The notes: a model not told the origin generated them from the sequence alone. Positions 51,234-59,960 are shown, counted from the stretch's first letter. The stretch is DNA of 64,000 nucleotides from Nocardia jejuensis NBRC 103114 (GCF_001613145.1 NZ_BDBU01000032.1:102649-166648), one strand, 5' to 3'. Numbers and translations are program-made.

Positions 51234-51476
51234 ATGAGCACCAATCCCTTCGATGACGAAGACGGCCGGTTCTTCGTCCTTGTCAACGACGAGGAACAGC
51301 ATTCGCTGTGGCCCGCCTTCGCCGAGGTTCCGGCCGGGTGGCGAGTCGTTTTCGGCGAGGACTCGCGCGCCGCGTGCGTCGAGTACGTCGAGAAGAACTG
51401 GACGGATATGCGTCCCAAGAGCTTGCGAGATGCCATGGCGGCGGACGATGCCGCCCGTCAGGCGGCTCAGTCCTGA
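51234..51476 (+). CDS. MbtH-like protein
   Basis: An 80-residue MbtH-like protein with the family landmarks FFVLVNDEEQHSLWPAFAEVPAGWRVVFGEDSRAACVEYVEKNWTDMRP-type order: NxExQxSLWP, PxGW and the C-terminal WTDMRP. MbtH proteins bind and activate NRPS adenylation domains. No NRPS gene lies in the window, so this is an isolated copy that could serve an NRPS elsewhere. Confidence 0.9.
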   Translation: MSTNPFDDEDGRFFVLVNDEEQHSLWPAFAEVPAGWRVVFGEDSRAACVEYVEKNWTDMRPKSLRDAMAADDAARQAAQS

Positions 51477-51643
51477 CGCGAGGCGGTCTTACGGATACTG
51501 CGCAGGAACGGTTTCCGGCTGCGGTCGCACGGCGCCACGCGCGTTGAACGATCGCACCGGAGTCCAGTCCTGACTGTCTCCTCGACCGGGGACGTCGGCT
51601 TTTCCGCACAGCCGACTCACCCGGTTATGATTGCTCCGCTTCC

Positions 51644-51715
51644 GCCTCCTTAGCTCAGTGGTAGAGCACCGCTCTTGTAAAGCGAAGGTCGTCAGTTCAA
51701 TCCTGACAGGGGGCT
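51644..51715 (+). tRNA. tRNA-Thr (anticodon TGT)
   Basis: The cloverleaf is complete: acceptor GCCTCCT pairs with AGGGGGC, D-arm AGCTCAGTGGTAGAGC, anticodon loop CTTGTAA (TGT), T-arm GTCAGTTCAATCCTGAC, discriminator T. The 3' CCA is not encoded. A long terminator hairpin follows at once. Confidence 0.95.
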
Positions 51716-51723
51716 CGGGGACA

Positions 51724-51767
51724 ACGGTCCCTGATCCGGTCACAGACCGGGTCAGGGACCGTTTTTC
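51724..51767 (+). terminator. Terminator after tRNA-Thr
   Basis: An ~18-bp stem (51724-51741 with 51745-51762, one G-T pair) with a 3-nt loop is followed by a T run and CATG. Confidence 0.92.
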
Positions 51768-51784
51768 ATGTCCGGGGCAGCCCG

Positions 51785-51803
51785 TTTCAATCAATGATTG
51801 AAA
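51785..51803. promoter_or_regulatory. Perfect 19-bp palindrome upstream of TetR gene
   Basis: TTTCAATCAATGATTGAAA has nine perfect base pairs of dyad symmetry around a central A, in AT-rich DNA 30 bp before the TetR start. A related half-site (GATTGATAT) follows at about 51809. It is the likely operator of the TetR-ene-reductase operon. Confidence 0.75.
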
Positions 51804-51833
51804 TACTGATTGATATTTGGTTCACTACTCGGC

Positions 51834-52406
51834 ATGGTCGAAAAGATCGCCGCGGGAACCCGTGAGCGCTTGCTGGTCGCCGCCGAACGATTGCTGCTGG
51901 TCGAGCCGTACGACGAGGTCTCGGTACGCGGCATCTGCACCGCGGCCGGAGCCAACCCCGCCGCCGTGCACTATCACTTCGGTTCCAAGGAGGCGCTCGT
52001 CGGCGCACTCCTGGAGGACCGTCTCGGTCCGGTGTGGTTCGACCAGCTCACCGAGCTCACCGCCGCGCCCGCGCCGGTGGCCGACCTGGTGGACGCGGTC
52101 CTCACGCCGTTCACGGAACTGGCCGCCGATCCCGTCGGGCGATTGCATCTGCGGCTGCTCGCGCGGTTCGTCATGCGTCGCGAGGCCGCGGTATGGCAGC
52201 AGCACTGGTTCCGGATGGACTCCTGGGCGGGGCTGCTGCCCGGCGTCGGCGAGTCCGAGGCCGGCCGCCGGTGGATGCTCGCGTTCGAGCTGATCATCAC
52301 GCAATTCGGCAGCACCCGGGACCGGGAGCCGTCCGTGCGCGCGGTGGCGACCCTGCGCGATTTCGTGGTCGCCGGACTCACCGCCCCGACAGGAGAATCG
52401 CAGTGA
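51834..52406 (+). CDS. TetR-family regulator upstream of an ene-reductase
   Basis: A 190-residue TetR protein with HTH EVSVRGICTAAGANPAAVHYHFGSKEALVGALL and a helical ligand domain. The GTG of the flavin oxidoreductase overlaps its stop (GTGA), so the two are co-translated. Autoregulation through the 19-bp palindrome upstream is probable. ATG 51834 is preferred over the frame start at 51810, which would lie in the operator region. Confidence 0.82.
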   Translation: MVEKIAAGTRERLLVAAERLLLVEPYDEVSVRGICTAAGANPAAVHYHFGSKEALVGALLEDRLGPVWFDQLTELTAAPAPVADLVDAVLTPFTELAADPVGRLHLRLLARFVMRREAAVWQQHWFRMDSWAGLLPGVGESEAGRRWMLAFELIITQFGSTRDREPSVRAVATLRDFVVAGLTAPTGESQ

Positions 52407-53578
52407 CCGACATCTTCGCTCCCGCGACACTCGGGCCGATCACCTTGCGCAACAGGGTGATCAAGGCCGCGACCTTCGAGGGCCGCACGCCCGAGGCGCT
52501 GGTCACCGACGAACTCGTCGAATTCCATCGGGAGGTGGCGGCGGGCGGCGTCGGCATGACCACCGTCGCCTACTGCGCGGTGGCCCCGGGTGGGCGCACC
52601 GATCGGCATCAGATCTGGATGCGGCCCGAAGCCGTTGCGGGACTTCGGAAATTGACCGACGCGGTGCACGCCGAGGGCGCCGCGGTGAGCGCGCAGATCG
52701 GCCATGCCGGACCGGTCGCCAATGCCGCGTCCAATCGGGCGCCCGCGTTCGCGCCCAGCCGGATGTTCAATCCGCTGGGCATGCGCTTCACCAAGGTGCC
52801 CGATCGGGCCGATATCCGCGAGCTCGTCGCCGCGCACGCCGAGGCCGCCCGGCTGGCCGAACGGTCCGGCTTCGACGCCGTGGAGATCCACCTCGGCCAC
52901 AACTATCTGGCCAGTGCGTTCATGAGCCCGATGCTCAACCGGCGCAAGGACGACTACGGCGGCTCCACCCTCAATCGCGCCCGCTTCGCCCGCGAGATCG
53001 TCCGTGCGGTCAAGGACGCGGTGGGGGACCGGATCGCCGTCACCGCGAAACTCGGTATGGAGGACGGCAGTTCGGGCGGGCTCAGGATGCGGGACTCGCT
53101 GCAGATCGCGGCCTGGCTGCAGGAGGACGGCGCACTCGACGCCCTCGAGCTGACCGCGGGCAGTTCACTGCTCAACCCGATGCTGCTCTTTCACGGCACC
53201 GCGCCTCGGCGCTCGTTCGCGAAAGCCCTTCCGCTCCCGGCTCGTCTGGGTTTTCGGTTGATCGGCGGCTCGTTCCTCAAGGAGTACCCGTACCGGGAGG
53301 CCTACCTGCTGGAACGGGCCCGTGAGTTCCGCCGGGAACTGTCCATGCCGCTGATCCTGCTGGGCGGCATCACCAATCACGACACGATGCGCCTGGCCAT
53401 GGACGAGGGGTTCGAGTTCGTCGCGATGGGCCGCGCGCTGCTGCGCGAACCCGATCTCCTGCAGCGCATTCGAGCCGATCTCACCACCCGATCCGCGTGC
53501 ATACACTGCAACGAGTGCATGCCGACCATCTACACCGGCACCCGTTGCGAGCTCCGCCCCGAACAGCCTGTTCGCTGA
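52403..53578 (+). CDS. Old-yellow-enzyme-type NADH:flavin oxidoreductase
   Basis: A 391-residue OYE-like TIM barrel: LGPITLRNRVIKAATFEGRTPEALVTDELVEFH, QIGHAGPVA, GFDAVEIHLGHNYLASAFMSPMLNRRKDDYGGSTLNRARF, and GRALLREPDLLQRI. A C-terminal CIHCNEC plus a later Cys could hold an iron-sulfur cluster as in 2,4-dienoyl-CoA reductases, but the second, NADPH-binding half of those enzymes is absent. It likely reduces activated double bonds. Confidence 0.84.
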   Translation: MTDIFAPATLGPITLRNRVIKAATFEGRTPEALVTDELVEFHREVAAGGVGMTTVAYCAVAPGGRTDRHQIWMRPEAVAGLRKLTDAVHAEGAAVSAQIGHAGPVANAASNRAPAFAPSRMFNPLGMRFTKVPDRADIRELVAAHAEAARLAERSGFDAVEIHLGHNYLASAFMSPMLNRRKDDYGGSTLNRARFAREIVRAVKDAVGDRIAVTAKLGMEDGSSGGLRMRDSLQIAAWLQEDGALDALELTAGSSLLNPMLLFHGTAPRRSFAKALPLPARLGFRLIGGSFLKEYPYREAYLLERAREFRRELSMPLILLGGITNHDTMRLAMDEGFEFVAMGRALLREPDLLQRIRADLTTRSACIHCNECMPTIYTGTRCELRPEQPVR

Positions 53579-53682
53579 ACCGGCCGAGGCGCCGGTCTCA
53601 CTCAACGGCAGGAGTTCATCGATCATGGTGGGAGTCTGACAAAGTCGAGCTCCGCCACAGAGGTGACCGAGGGAGGGAAGCG

Positions 53683-54315
53683 ATGCCGAGAATCGCCGAA
53701 GTGCGCGATGCCGCGGAACCGAGTTCGAGCGAGCAGCGCGCTCGATTCGGCCGGATCATCGAGGCCGCCGCGACCCTGGCCGCCGAGAACGATCTCGAAC
53801 GCGTCCAGATGAACGAGGTGGCCAAGCTCGCGGGCGTCGCGGTCGCGACGCTGTATCGCTACTTTCCCTCCAAGACACACCTTTTCGTCGCGGTCATGCT
53901 CGATCAGATCGACCAGATGCTCGAGCGGTTCGCGCGCCGGCCGCGGGTGGAATCCAGTGCCACGGACGCGGTGTACGAGACGCTGGTGCGGGTGGTCCGG
54001 GTGATGATGCGCCGTCCGCTGCTGGCCTCGGCGATGATCCAGTCCAACAGCACCGCCAAGGCCGCCGTGGTCCCCGACACCGCGCGGGTCGAACGCCATT
54101 TCCGGCAACTGCTCTACCAGGCCGCCGGGATCGAGCAGGTCACCGAACGCGACGCGATGCTGGTGCGGGTGCTCATCCACGCGTCCTTCGGCATCATCCA
54201 GTCCTGCCTGAACGGGCGCATCACCCTTCCCGACGCGGAACAGGATCTGCGAGTGGCGTGCGACCTGCTGCTCGCGGAATGGCCGGAGCGCTTCCCGGCG
54301 CCGATCGCCGAGTGA
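53683..54315 (+). CDS. TetR-family regulator with KstR-like HTH
   Basis: A 210-residue TetR protein whose DNA-binding end (LERVQMNEVAKLAGVAVATLYRYFPSKTHLFVAVM) is notably like KstR (VQM, VAV, TLYRYFPSK, HL). The remaining ~140 residues form a helical ligand domain with RRPLLASAMIQSN. KstR itself usually lies elsewhere, so this may be a KstR paralog with steroid- or lipid-related targets (inference). ATG 53683 has GGGAGGGAAG upstream. Confidence 0.78.
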   Translation: MPRIAEVRDAAEPSSSEQRARFGRIIEAAATLAAENDLERVQMNEVAKLAGVAVATLYRYFPSKTHLFVAVMLDQIDQMLERFARRPRVESSATDAVYETLVRVVRVMMRRPLLASAMIQSNSTAKAAVVPDTARVERHFRQLLYQAAGIEQVTERDAMLVRVLIHASFGIIQSCLNGRITLPDAEQDLRVACDLLLAEWPERFPAPIAE

Positions 54316-54465
54316 TCTCCAGCGCACCGTGTGTCCGGTGGCCTTGCGCGCCAACGCATCCGAGGTCGGCCGCCGACGGGCCGGGGCCTCGGAGAGGTCG
54401 TCCGCGAACTCGCGCGACCACCTCGGTGCGCGTGTTACTGTCGGACAAGAATGAATTTCAGTTCT

Positions 54466-54481
54466 CGACTGGAACCAGTCG
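54466..54481. promoter_or_regulatory. Palindrome upstream of the IclR gene
   Basis: CGACTGGAACCAGTCG has seven perfect base pairs around AA and ends 25 bp before the IclR start; a candidate autoregulatory operator. Confidence 0.6.
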
Positions 54482-54506
54482 GTGAACAGCGTATTTGGAG
54501 CGGTCG

Positions 54507-55292
54507 ATGACTATCATTGATTCGGGAAAAGCGGTCGGTGAGCGCCCGCTGCCACCTTCGATGGTCGAGCGGATGACCCTGATCCTCGACACCTTCGACG
54601 GTCGGACGTCGCAGCTCTCGCTCGACGAGATCGTGGGCCGGACCCGATTGCCGCGCTCCACCGTCTACCGCATTCTCGGGCAGATGCTGCAGTTGCACTG
54701 GATCGAGCACGCCGCGCGCGGGTATCGGCTGGGACGGCGCGCGCTGGGCATCGGCGGCGACGACGGGCGCGGCGAGATCCGCAAGGCGGCGGCCCCCGTG
54801 CTGCACACGCTGCACCTGCGCACGGGCCTGGTGGCGCACCTGAACGTGCTCGTGGACGGTGAGAGCGAGTATCTCGACAAGGTCGGCGGCCGGCACGCCA
54901 CCCGGGTGCCGACCCGGGTCGGCGGGCGCGCGGGCGCGCACACCACCGCCGGCGGGCGATCGATGCTCGCCTGGCTGACCCCGGAGGTGGTCGACGATCT
55001 CTACGCGCGCACCTCGCGCGACTACTCGACCGAGGAATTGTCCTGTCTGCATTACGAACTCGACCGGATCCGCAGGCGCGGCGGGCTGGCGTTCGACCGG
55101 GACGACGCACCGAACGGGTTCGCCTGGGTCGGCGCGGCGGTGCGCGACGAGGACGGACCGGCCGCCGCCATCTCGCTGTGCGGCGACGCCCGGACCGCGC
55201 AGCCCGAGCGGGTCGCGCCGCTGGTGCTCGCCGCCGCCCGCGCGGTGTCGCGCGTGTTGTATCCGGCGGACTCGGCCGCTCGGGTCGGCTGA
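54507..55292 (+). CDS. IclR-family transcriptional regulator
   Basis: A 261-residue protein: winged HTH at about 20-75 (MVERMTLILDTFDGRTSQLSLDEIVGRTRLPRSTVYRILGQML), then the IclR effector domain (RKAAAPVLHTLHLRTGLVAHLNVL, DKVGGRHATRVPTRVGGRAGAHTTAGGRSMLAWL). The ligand is unknown. GGAG precedes ATG 54507. It lies between the KstR-like TetR and phoP-like genes, all on the plus strand but with gaps of over 100 bp. Confidence 0.85.
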   Translation: MTIIDSGKAVGERPLPPSMVERMTLILDTFDGRTSQLSLDEIVGRTRLPRSTVYRILGQMLQLHWIEHAARGYRLGRRALGIGGDDGRGEIRKAAAPVLHTLHLRTGLVAHLNVLVDGESEYLDKVGGRHATRVPTRVGGRAGAHTTAGGRSMLAWLTPEVVDDLYARTSRDYSTEELSCLHYELDRIRRRGGLAFDRDDAPNGFAWVGAAVRDEDGPAAAISLCGDARTAQPERVAPLVLAAARAVSRVLYPADSAARVG

Positions 55293-55401
55293 CGCTCGCG
55301 TGCGCGCCTGCCGGTGAACGCCGAGCCCTCCCGGCGGCGTTCCCAGGAAACTCCCAGCCGAGGTTCAGAGAACTCGCGAGCAGTGGCAGCAGTATGGGGT
55401 C

Positions 55402-56139
55402 ATGACAGGTGTGCCCGGGCAGGATGTCGAACCGGAGGCGAAGGTCCTCGTCGTCGACGATGAGCCGATGATCGTGGAGTTGCTCTCGGTCAGTCTTCGG
55501 TATCAGGGATTCGAGGTGGCGAGTGCGGCCAGCGGGACCGAGGGGCTGGATCGGGCCCGCACGTTCCGGCCGGACGCGCTGATCGTGGACGTGATGATGC
55601 CGGGGATGGACGGGTTCGGACTGCTGCGGCGGCTGCGCGCGGACGGAATCGACGCGCCCGTGCTGTTCCTGACCGCTCGGGACGAGGTCAGCGACAAGGT
55701 CACCGGGCTCACGCTCGGGGCGGACGACTACGTCACCAAGCCGTTCAGCCTGGAAGAGGTGGTGGCCCGGCTGCGGGTGGTGCTGCGCCGGGCGGGGCGC
55801 GCGGTGGTGGAGACCAAATCCTCGCGGCTGCGATTCGCCGATATCGAGCTGGACGACGACACCCACGAGGTGTGGAAGGCCGGGGAGCCGGTGCCGCTCT
55901 CGCCGACCGAGTTCACGCTGCTGCGGTACTTCCTGGTCAACGCGGGCACGGTGCTGAGCAAGCCGCGGATTCTGGATCACGTGTGGCGGTACGACTTCGG
56001 CGGCGAGGTCGGGGTGGTCGAGACGTACGTGTCGTACCTGCGCAAGAAGGTCGACACCGGTCCGGACCGGTTGATCCACACCCTGCGCGGGGTCGGTTAT
56101 GTGATGCGCGAACCCAATCGGAAATCGATCGCGAAGTGA
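55402..56139 (+). CDS. phoP: OmpR-type response regulator, PhoP-like
   Basis: A 245-residue response regulator: phospho-acceptor Asp63 in IVDVMMPGMDG, Lys113 in YVTKPFSLEEVVARL, and a winged-helix DNA-binding end (ELDDDTHEVWKAGEPVPLSPTEFTLLRYFLVNAGTVLSKPRILDHVWRYDFGGEVGVVETYVSYLRKKVDTG). The latter is very close to M. tuberculosis PhoP. Its stop overlaps the kinase start (GTGA). Confidence 0.86.
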   Translation: MTGVPGQDVEPEAKVLVVDDEPMIVELLSVSLRYQGFEVASAASGTEGLDRARTFRPDALIVDVMMPGMDGFGLLRRLRADGIDAPVLFLTARDEVSDKVTGLTLGADDYVTKPFSLEEVVARLRVVLRRAGRAVVETKSSRLRFADIELDDDTHEVWKAGEPVPLSPTEFTLLRYFLVNAGTVLSKPRILDHVWRYDFGGEVGVVETYVSYLRKKVDTGPDRLIHTLRGVGYVMREPNRKSIAK

Positions 56140-57659
56140 ACACGGCGGAGGTCGCCCGGACGCTGCGCGGCCGCGTCTCGAATCGGCTTGCGGCGGTACC
56201 GCTTCGGACCACGCTGACGGTCGCGCTGGTGGCGCTGGTGGCGTTCGCGCTGCTGCTGTCCGGGATCGTGGTGACCTCGCTGATGAACAACGTGCTGACC
56301 CAGCGCCTCGATCAGCAGCTCTTCGAGGCCTCGCACAGCTGGGCGGCCCCGGGGCGATCCCGGCCCAAGCTGACCAATCCGGGCAAGGAGGGTCCGCCGG
56401 CGCGTTTCTATGTGCGCGTACAGGATTCGAGTGGGCGGGTGGTGCAGGAACTCGATCCCGGCTCGACCCTGCCGGACGTGCCGGAGGACCTCGGCAAGCA
56501 TCCGATCACCGTCGGCTCGGCCGACGACTCGGGCAAGCAGTGGCGGATCGTGCGCGAGGTCAACCCGGACGGCACCAGCACGGTGGCGATTCCGATGGAC
56601 GAGACCCAGTCCTACCTCGACCGTCTCATCCTGCTGCAGACCGTTTTCGGACTGCTCATCCTCGGAACCCTGGCTGTGGGAGCGCGTTTCGTGATCCGGC
56701 GCAGTCTGCGCCCGCTGGAGGGGGTGGAGCGCACCGCCGCCGCCATCGCGGGCGGTGACCTGCATCAGCGAGTTCCGGTGCGCGGCAGCGATACCGAGGT
56801 GGATCGGCTCTCGCAGTCGCTCAACATCATGCTCACCCAGATCCAGCAGGCCTTCGCCGCGACCGAGGGTTCGGAGGAGGCCGCGCGGCGCTCGGAAGCC
56901 AAGATGCGGCGGTTCGTCGCGGACGCGAGCCATGAGCTGCGCACGCCGCTGACCACCATCAAGGGCTTCTCGGAGCTCTATCGCCAGGGCGCCATCACCG
57001 ATCCGGAGATCCTGATGGATCGGATCGAGCGCGAATCCAAGCGGATGGGACTGCTGGTCGAGGACCTGCTCATGCTGGCCCGGATGGACGAGCAGCGGCC
57101 CTTCGAACGACGGTCGGTGGATCTGCTCATGCTGGCCAGCGATGCCGTGCACAGTGCGCGCGCGCTCGCCGCGGTGCAGCATCCCGAGGCGCCGACGCGG
57201 CAGATCGACCTGGAGATCTGTGCCGGGACGGGCACCCTGGAGGTGCCGGGGGACCAGGCCAGGCTGCGGCAGGTGCTGGCCAATCTGATCAACAACGCAC
57301 TGGTGCACACACCGCCCGAAGCGGCGGTCACGGTGCGACTCACACCCGCCTCCGACGCGGTGCTGCTCGAGGTGCAGGACACCGGGCCGGGGCTGGAACC
57401 GGAGCAGGCCGAGCGGGTCTTCGAACGGTTCTATCGCACCGACGCCTCACGCAGCCGGGGGAGCGGCGGTACGGGACTGGGACTTTCGATCGTCCAGGCG
57501 CTGGTCGCCGCACACGACGGTGTGGTGTCGGTGACCAGCGAGCCCGGAGCGGGAACCACCTTCGCCGTGCGGCTGCCGCGCGGCGGGGAGCAGTCGGAGG
57601 ACGAGCGGGACGAGGCGGATCGGGTCGAGCTCGATCAGCCCGACACCGACCTGTCCTGA
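56136..57659 (+). CDS. phoR: Sensor histidine kinase, PhoR-like
   Basis: A 507-residue kinase: TM1 (TLTVALVALVAFALLLSGIVV), extracytoplasmic sensor (~55-165), TM2 (LLQTVFGLLILGTLAVG), HAMP (RRSLRPLEGVERTAAAIAGGD), phospho-His266 in DASHELRTPLTTIKGFSELY, and a GHKL ATPase (LINNALVHT, VQDTGPGL, FERFYRTDASRSRGSGGTGLGLSIV). It is predicted to phosphorylate the PhoP-like regulator. The highly acidic C-tail (EDERDEADRVELDQPDTD) is distinctive. Confidence 0.88.
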   Translation: MNTAEVARTLRGRVSNRLAAVPLRTTLTVALVALVAFALLLSGIVVTSLMNNVLTQRLDQQLFEASHSWAAPGRSRPKLTNPGKEGPPARFYVRVQDSSGRVVQELDPGSTLPDVPEDLGKHPITVGSADDSGKQWRIVREVNPDGTSTVAIPMDETQSYLDRLILLQTVFGLLILGTLAVGARFVIRRSLRPLEGVERTAAAIAGGDLHQRVPVRGSDTEVDRLSQSLNIMLTQIQQAFAATEGSEEAARRSEAKMRRFVADASHELRTPLTTIKGFSELYRQGAITDPEILMDRIERESKRMGLLVEDLLMLARMDEQRPFERRSVDLLMLASDAVHSARALAAVQHPEAPTRQIDLEICAGTGTLEVPGDQARLRQVLANLINNALVHTPPEAAVTVRLTPASDAVLLEVQDTGPGLEPEQAERVFERFYRTDASRSRGSGGTGLGLSIVQALVAAHDGVVSVTSEPGAGTTFAVRLPRGGEQSEDERDEADRVELDQPDTDLS

Positions 57660-57688
57660 GTCGATCGAATCTGAGGCCGGTCGGGAAA

Positions 57689-58114
57689 TCAGTCGGGGAC
57701 GTTCGCCCCGTAACCCAGATCGCGCAACGCCTGCTTGATCTTGGCCTGGGCCTCGTCCAGCGACTCCTTGCTGGGCTCCGGGTCCGCGCCGGTGATGTCG
57801 AAGTCACCGAGCTCGAACGCCGGGAAGACGTGGATGTGCAGATGCGGCACCTCCAGGCCCGCGATGAGCAGGCCCGCGCGCGGAGCCTCCCACGCGGCCC
57901 GCAGCGCCCGGCCGATCTTCTGCGACAGGGCGGTCATCCGGGCGAAGGTCTCCGGATCCAGGTCCTGCCACTGATCGATCTCCTTGCGCGGCACCACCAG
58001 CGTGTGCCCCTGCGTCACCGGGGAAATGGTCAGGAAGGCGACGAACTCGTCGTCCTCCCAGACGAACCGGCCAGGCAGCTGGCCGTTGATGATTGCGGAG
58101 AAAACGGAAGCCAT
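57689..58114 (-). CDS. HIT-family hydrolase
   Basis: A 141-residue histidine-triad protein with the catalytic HLHIHVFP motif (His91, His93, His95) and the N-terminal FSAIINGQLPGRFVWEDDEFVAFLTISPVTQGHTLVVPRKE of bacterial HIT proteins. It is expected to hydrolyse nucleotide phosphoramidates or adenylylated substrates. ATG 58114 gives the usual family N-terminus. Confidence 0.9.
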   Translation of the reverse strand: MASVFSAIINGQLPGRFVWEDDEFVAFLTISPVTQGHTLVVPRKEIDQWQDLDPETFARMTALSQKIGRALRAAWEAPRAGLLIAGLEVPHLHIHVFPAFELGDFDITGADPEPSKESLDEAQAKIKQALRDLGYGANVPD

Positions 58115-58151
58115 GCCCCGGAGATTACGCGTGGTGGATCGGTGTTGCGGC

Positions 58152-58221
58152 GGCACCGCGACGAAGTGCGAAACGCAGGCACCGCGACGAAGTGCTGCCG
58201 GGTCATACTGCGACGAAGTGC
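58152..58221. repeat. Three copies of CGACGAAGTGC at the 3' end of the PH gene
   Basis: GGCACCGCGACGAAGTGC is at 58152-58169 and, identically, at 58178-58195 (26-bp period); TGCGACGAAGTGC at 58209-58221 is the matching piece inside the last codons of the PH-domain gene. The non-coding copies look like duplications of that gene end. Confidence 0.75.
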
Positions 58222-58580
58222 GACAGGATGCCCTGCACCTCGTAGATGTCGACCTGGCGGTTGAAGCGCTTGGAGATCGGATCGTGCGAACCCGAGACCC
58301 AGATCATGAGTTCGGCGTCCAGATCGAAGGTGCCGGCGGTCTCCACCGAGAAGTGCGTGATCGCCCGGTAGGGGATGCTGTGATAGCTCACCTTGCGGCC
58401 CGTGATGCCCTGTTTGTCGACCAGGATCAGCCGCCTGTCGGTGAACAGCAGAGCATCGCGAACCAGCAGGTACGCGGCGTGGACCTGCTCACCCTGGCCT
58501 AGTAGTCTGCCGTATTCCTGTTGTGCGGCGGCGGGATCGATGCGTCCCGCATTGCCCATGATTCCGTCGATCAAGCCCAT
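58203..58580 (-). CDS. Bacterial PH-domain protein
   Basis: A 125-residue protein of the bacterial pleckstrin-homology (YvbH/DUF1696-like) family: LVRDALLFTDRRLILVDKQGITGRKVSYHSIPYRAITHFSVETAGTFDLDAELMIWVSG. Such proteins form ring oligomers of unknown function. It is divergent from purD; the HIT gene lies downstream on the same strand. Confidence 0.83.
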   Translation of the reverse strand: MGLIDGIMGNAGRIDPAAAQQEYGRLLGQGEQVHAAYLLVRDALLFTDRRLILVDKQGITGRKVSYHSIPYRAITHFSVETAGTFDLDAELMIWVSGSHDPISKRFNRQVDIYEVQGILSHFVAV

Positions 58581-58676
58581 CGCAGATATGTCCTCGTGGT
58601 CGATTCGGGGTGAGCGCCCTCATCGACCATCATCCCCCTGCTGTTCAGCGGCGCGGTCGGTTCTAAGCTGTCTGCC

Positions 58677-59960
58677 GTGCGCGTACTCGTCATCGGTTCC
58701 GGAGCCCGTGAACATGCCCTCGCCCTTGCCCTGCGCAAGGACCCGGCAGTGACCGAGGTGACCGTCGCGCCCGGCAACGCCGGCATCGCCCAGCATGTGG
58801 ACGTGCGGGCGGTGAACGCGTCCTCCGGTGAGGAGGTGGTCGCCCTGGCGCAGGAGCTGGCAGCCGACCTCGTGGTGATCGGGCCCGAGGTGCCGCTGGT
58901 GCTCGGCGTCGCCGACGCGGTGCGCGCGGCGGGCATCCCGGCATTCGGGCCCTCGGCCTCGGCCGCGCGGATCGAGGGGTCCAAGGCGTTCGCCAAGGAC
59001 GTCATGAAGGTCGCGGGCGTGCGCACCGCGCACAGCGAGATCGTCGATCATCCGGGTGAGTTGGACGCCGCGCTGGACCGGTTCGGGCCCACCTGGGTCG
59101 TGAAGGACGACGGGCTGGCCGCCGGCAAGGGCGTGGTGGTGAGCCCCGATCGCTCGGTGGCGCGTGAACATGCCGCCGAACTGCTCGAGAACGGGCATCC
59201 GGTGCTGCTCGAGTCCTTCCTGGACGGGCCCGAGGTGTCGCTGTTCTGCCTCGTGGACGGTGAGAACGTGGTGGCGCTGCTGCCCGCCCAGGACCACAAG
59301 CGGGTCGGGGACGGGGACACCGGACCCAATACCGGCGGCATGGGCGCGTACACGCCGCTGCCGTGGCTGCCGGAGCAGACGCTCACCGCGATCGTCGAGG
59401 ACGTGGTGAAACCCGTTGCGGCGGAGATGGTTGCCCGCGGCGTGCCGTTCAGCGGCCTGCTGTACGCGGGCCTGGCCATCGGTCAGGGCGGACCGGCCGT
59501 GGTCGAATTCAATTGCCGCTTCGGCGATCCCGAGACCCAGGCCGTGCTGGCCATGCTGGACAGCCCGCTCGCGGAACTGCTGTACGCCACGGCCACCGGC
59601 ACCCTCGACCAGGTCGCCGCGCCCCGCTGGAAGGACGGCTCCGCCGTCACCGTGGTGCTGGCCGCCGAGAACTACCCGGGGCGTCCGCGCAGCGGGGACA
59701 TCATCTCCGGGGCCGAATCCACCGGCACCGGAACCGAATCCGAGGTGCTGCACGCGGGAACGGCGCAGCGTGAGGACGGCGCGCTCGTCTCCGCCGGCGG
59801 CCGCGTGCTGTCGGTGGTCGGCCAGGGCGCGGATCTCGCCGAGGCGCGGGCCAACGCCTACGCCCGGCTCTCGGGCATCAAGCTCCCCGGCGGACACTTC
59901 CGCAGCGATATCGGCCTCGCCGCCGAAGAAGGCCGCATCACCATCCCCGCCGCAGTCTGA
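58677..59960 (+). CDS. purD: Phosphoribosylamine-glycine ligase PurD
   Basis: A 427-residue ATP-grasp enzyme: MRVLVIGSGAREHALALAL, SKAFAKDVMKVAGVRTA, WVVKDDGLAAGKGVVV, ALLPAQDHKRVGDGDTGPNTGGMGAYTP and FNCRFGDPETQAVLAML. It makes GAR in purine biosynthesis. Start is GTG 58677. A strong terminator follows. Confidence 0.96.
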   Translation: MRVLVIGSGAREHALALALRKDPAVTEVTVAPGNAGIAQHVDVRAVNASSGEEVVALAQELAADLVVIGPEVPLVLGVADAVRAAGIPAFGPSASAARIEGSKAFAKDVMKVAGVRTAHSEIVDHPGELDAALDRFGPTWVVKDDGLAAGKGVVVSPDRSVAREHAAELLENGHPVLLESFLDGPEVSLFCLVDGENVVALLPAQDHKRVGDGDTGPNTGGMGAYTPLPWLPEQTLTAIVEDVVKPVAAEMVARGVPFSGLLYAGLAIGQGGPAVVEFNCRFGDPETQAVLAMLDSPLAELLYATATGTLDQVAAPRWKDGSAVTVVLAAENYPGRPRSGDIISGAESTGTGTESEVLHAGTAQREDGALVSAGGRVLSVVGQGADLAEARANAYARLSGIKLPGGHFRSDIGLAAEEGRITIPAAV

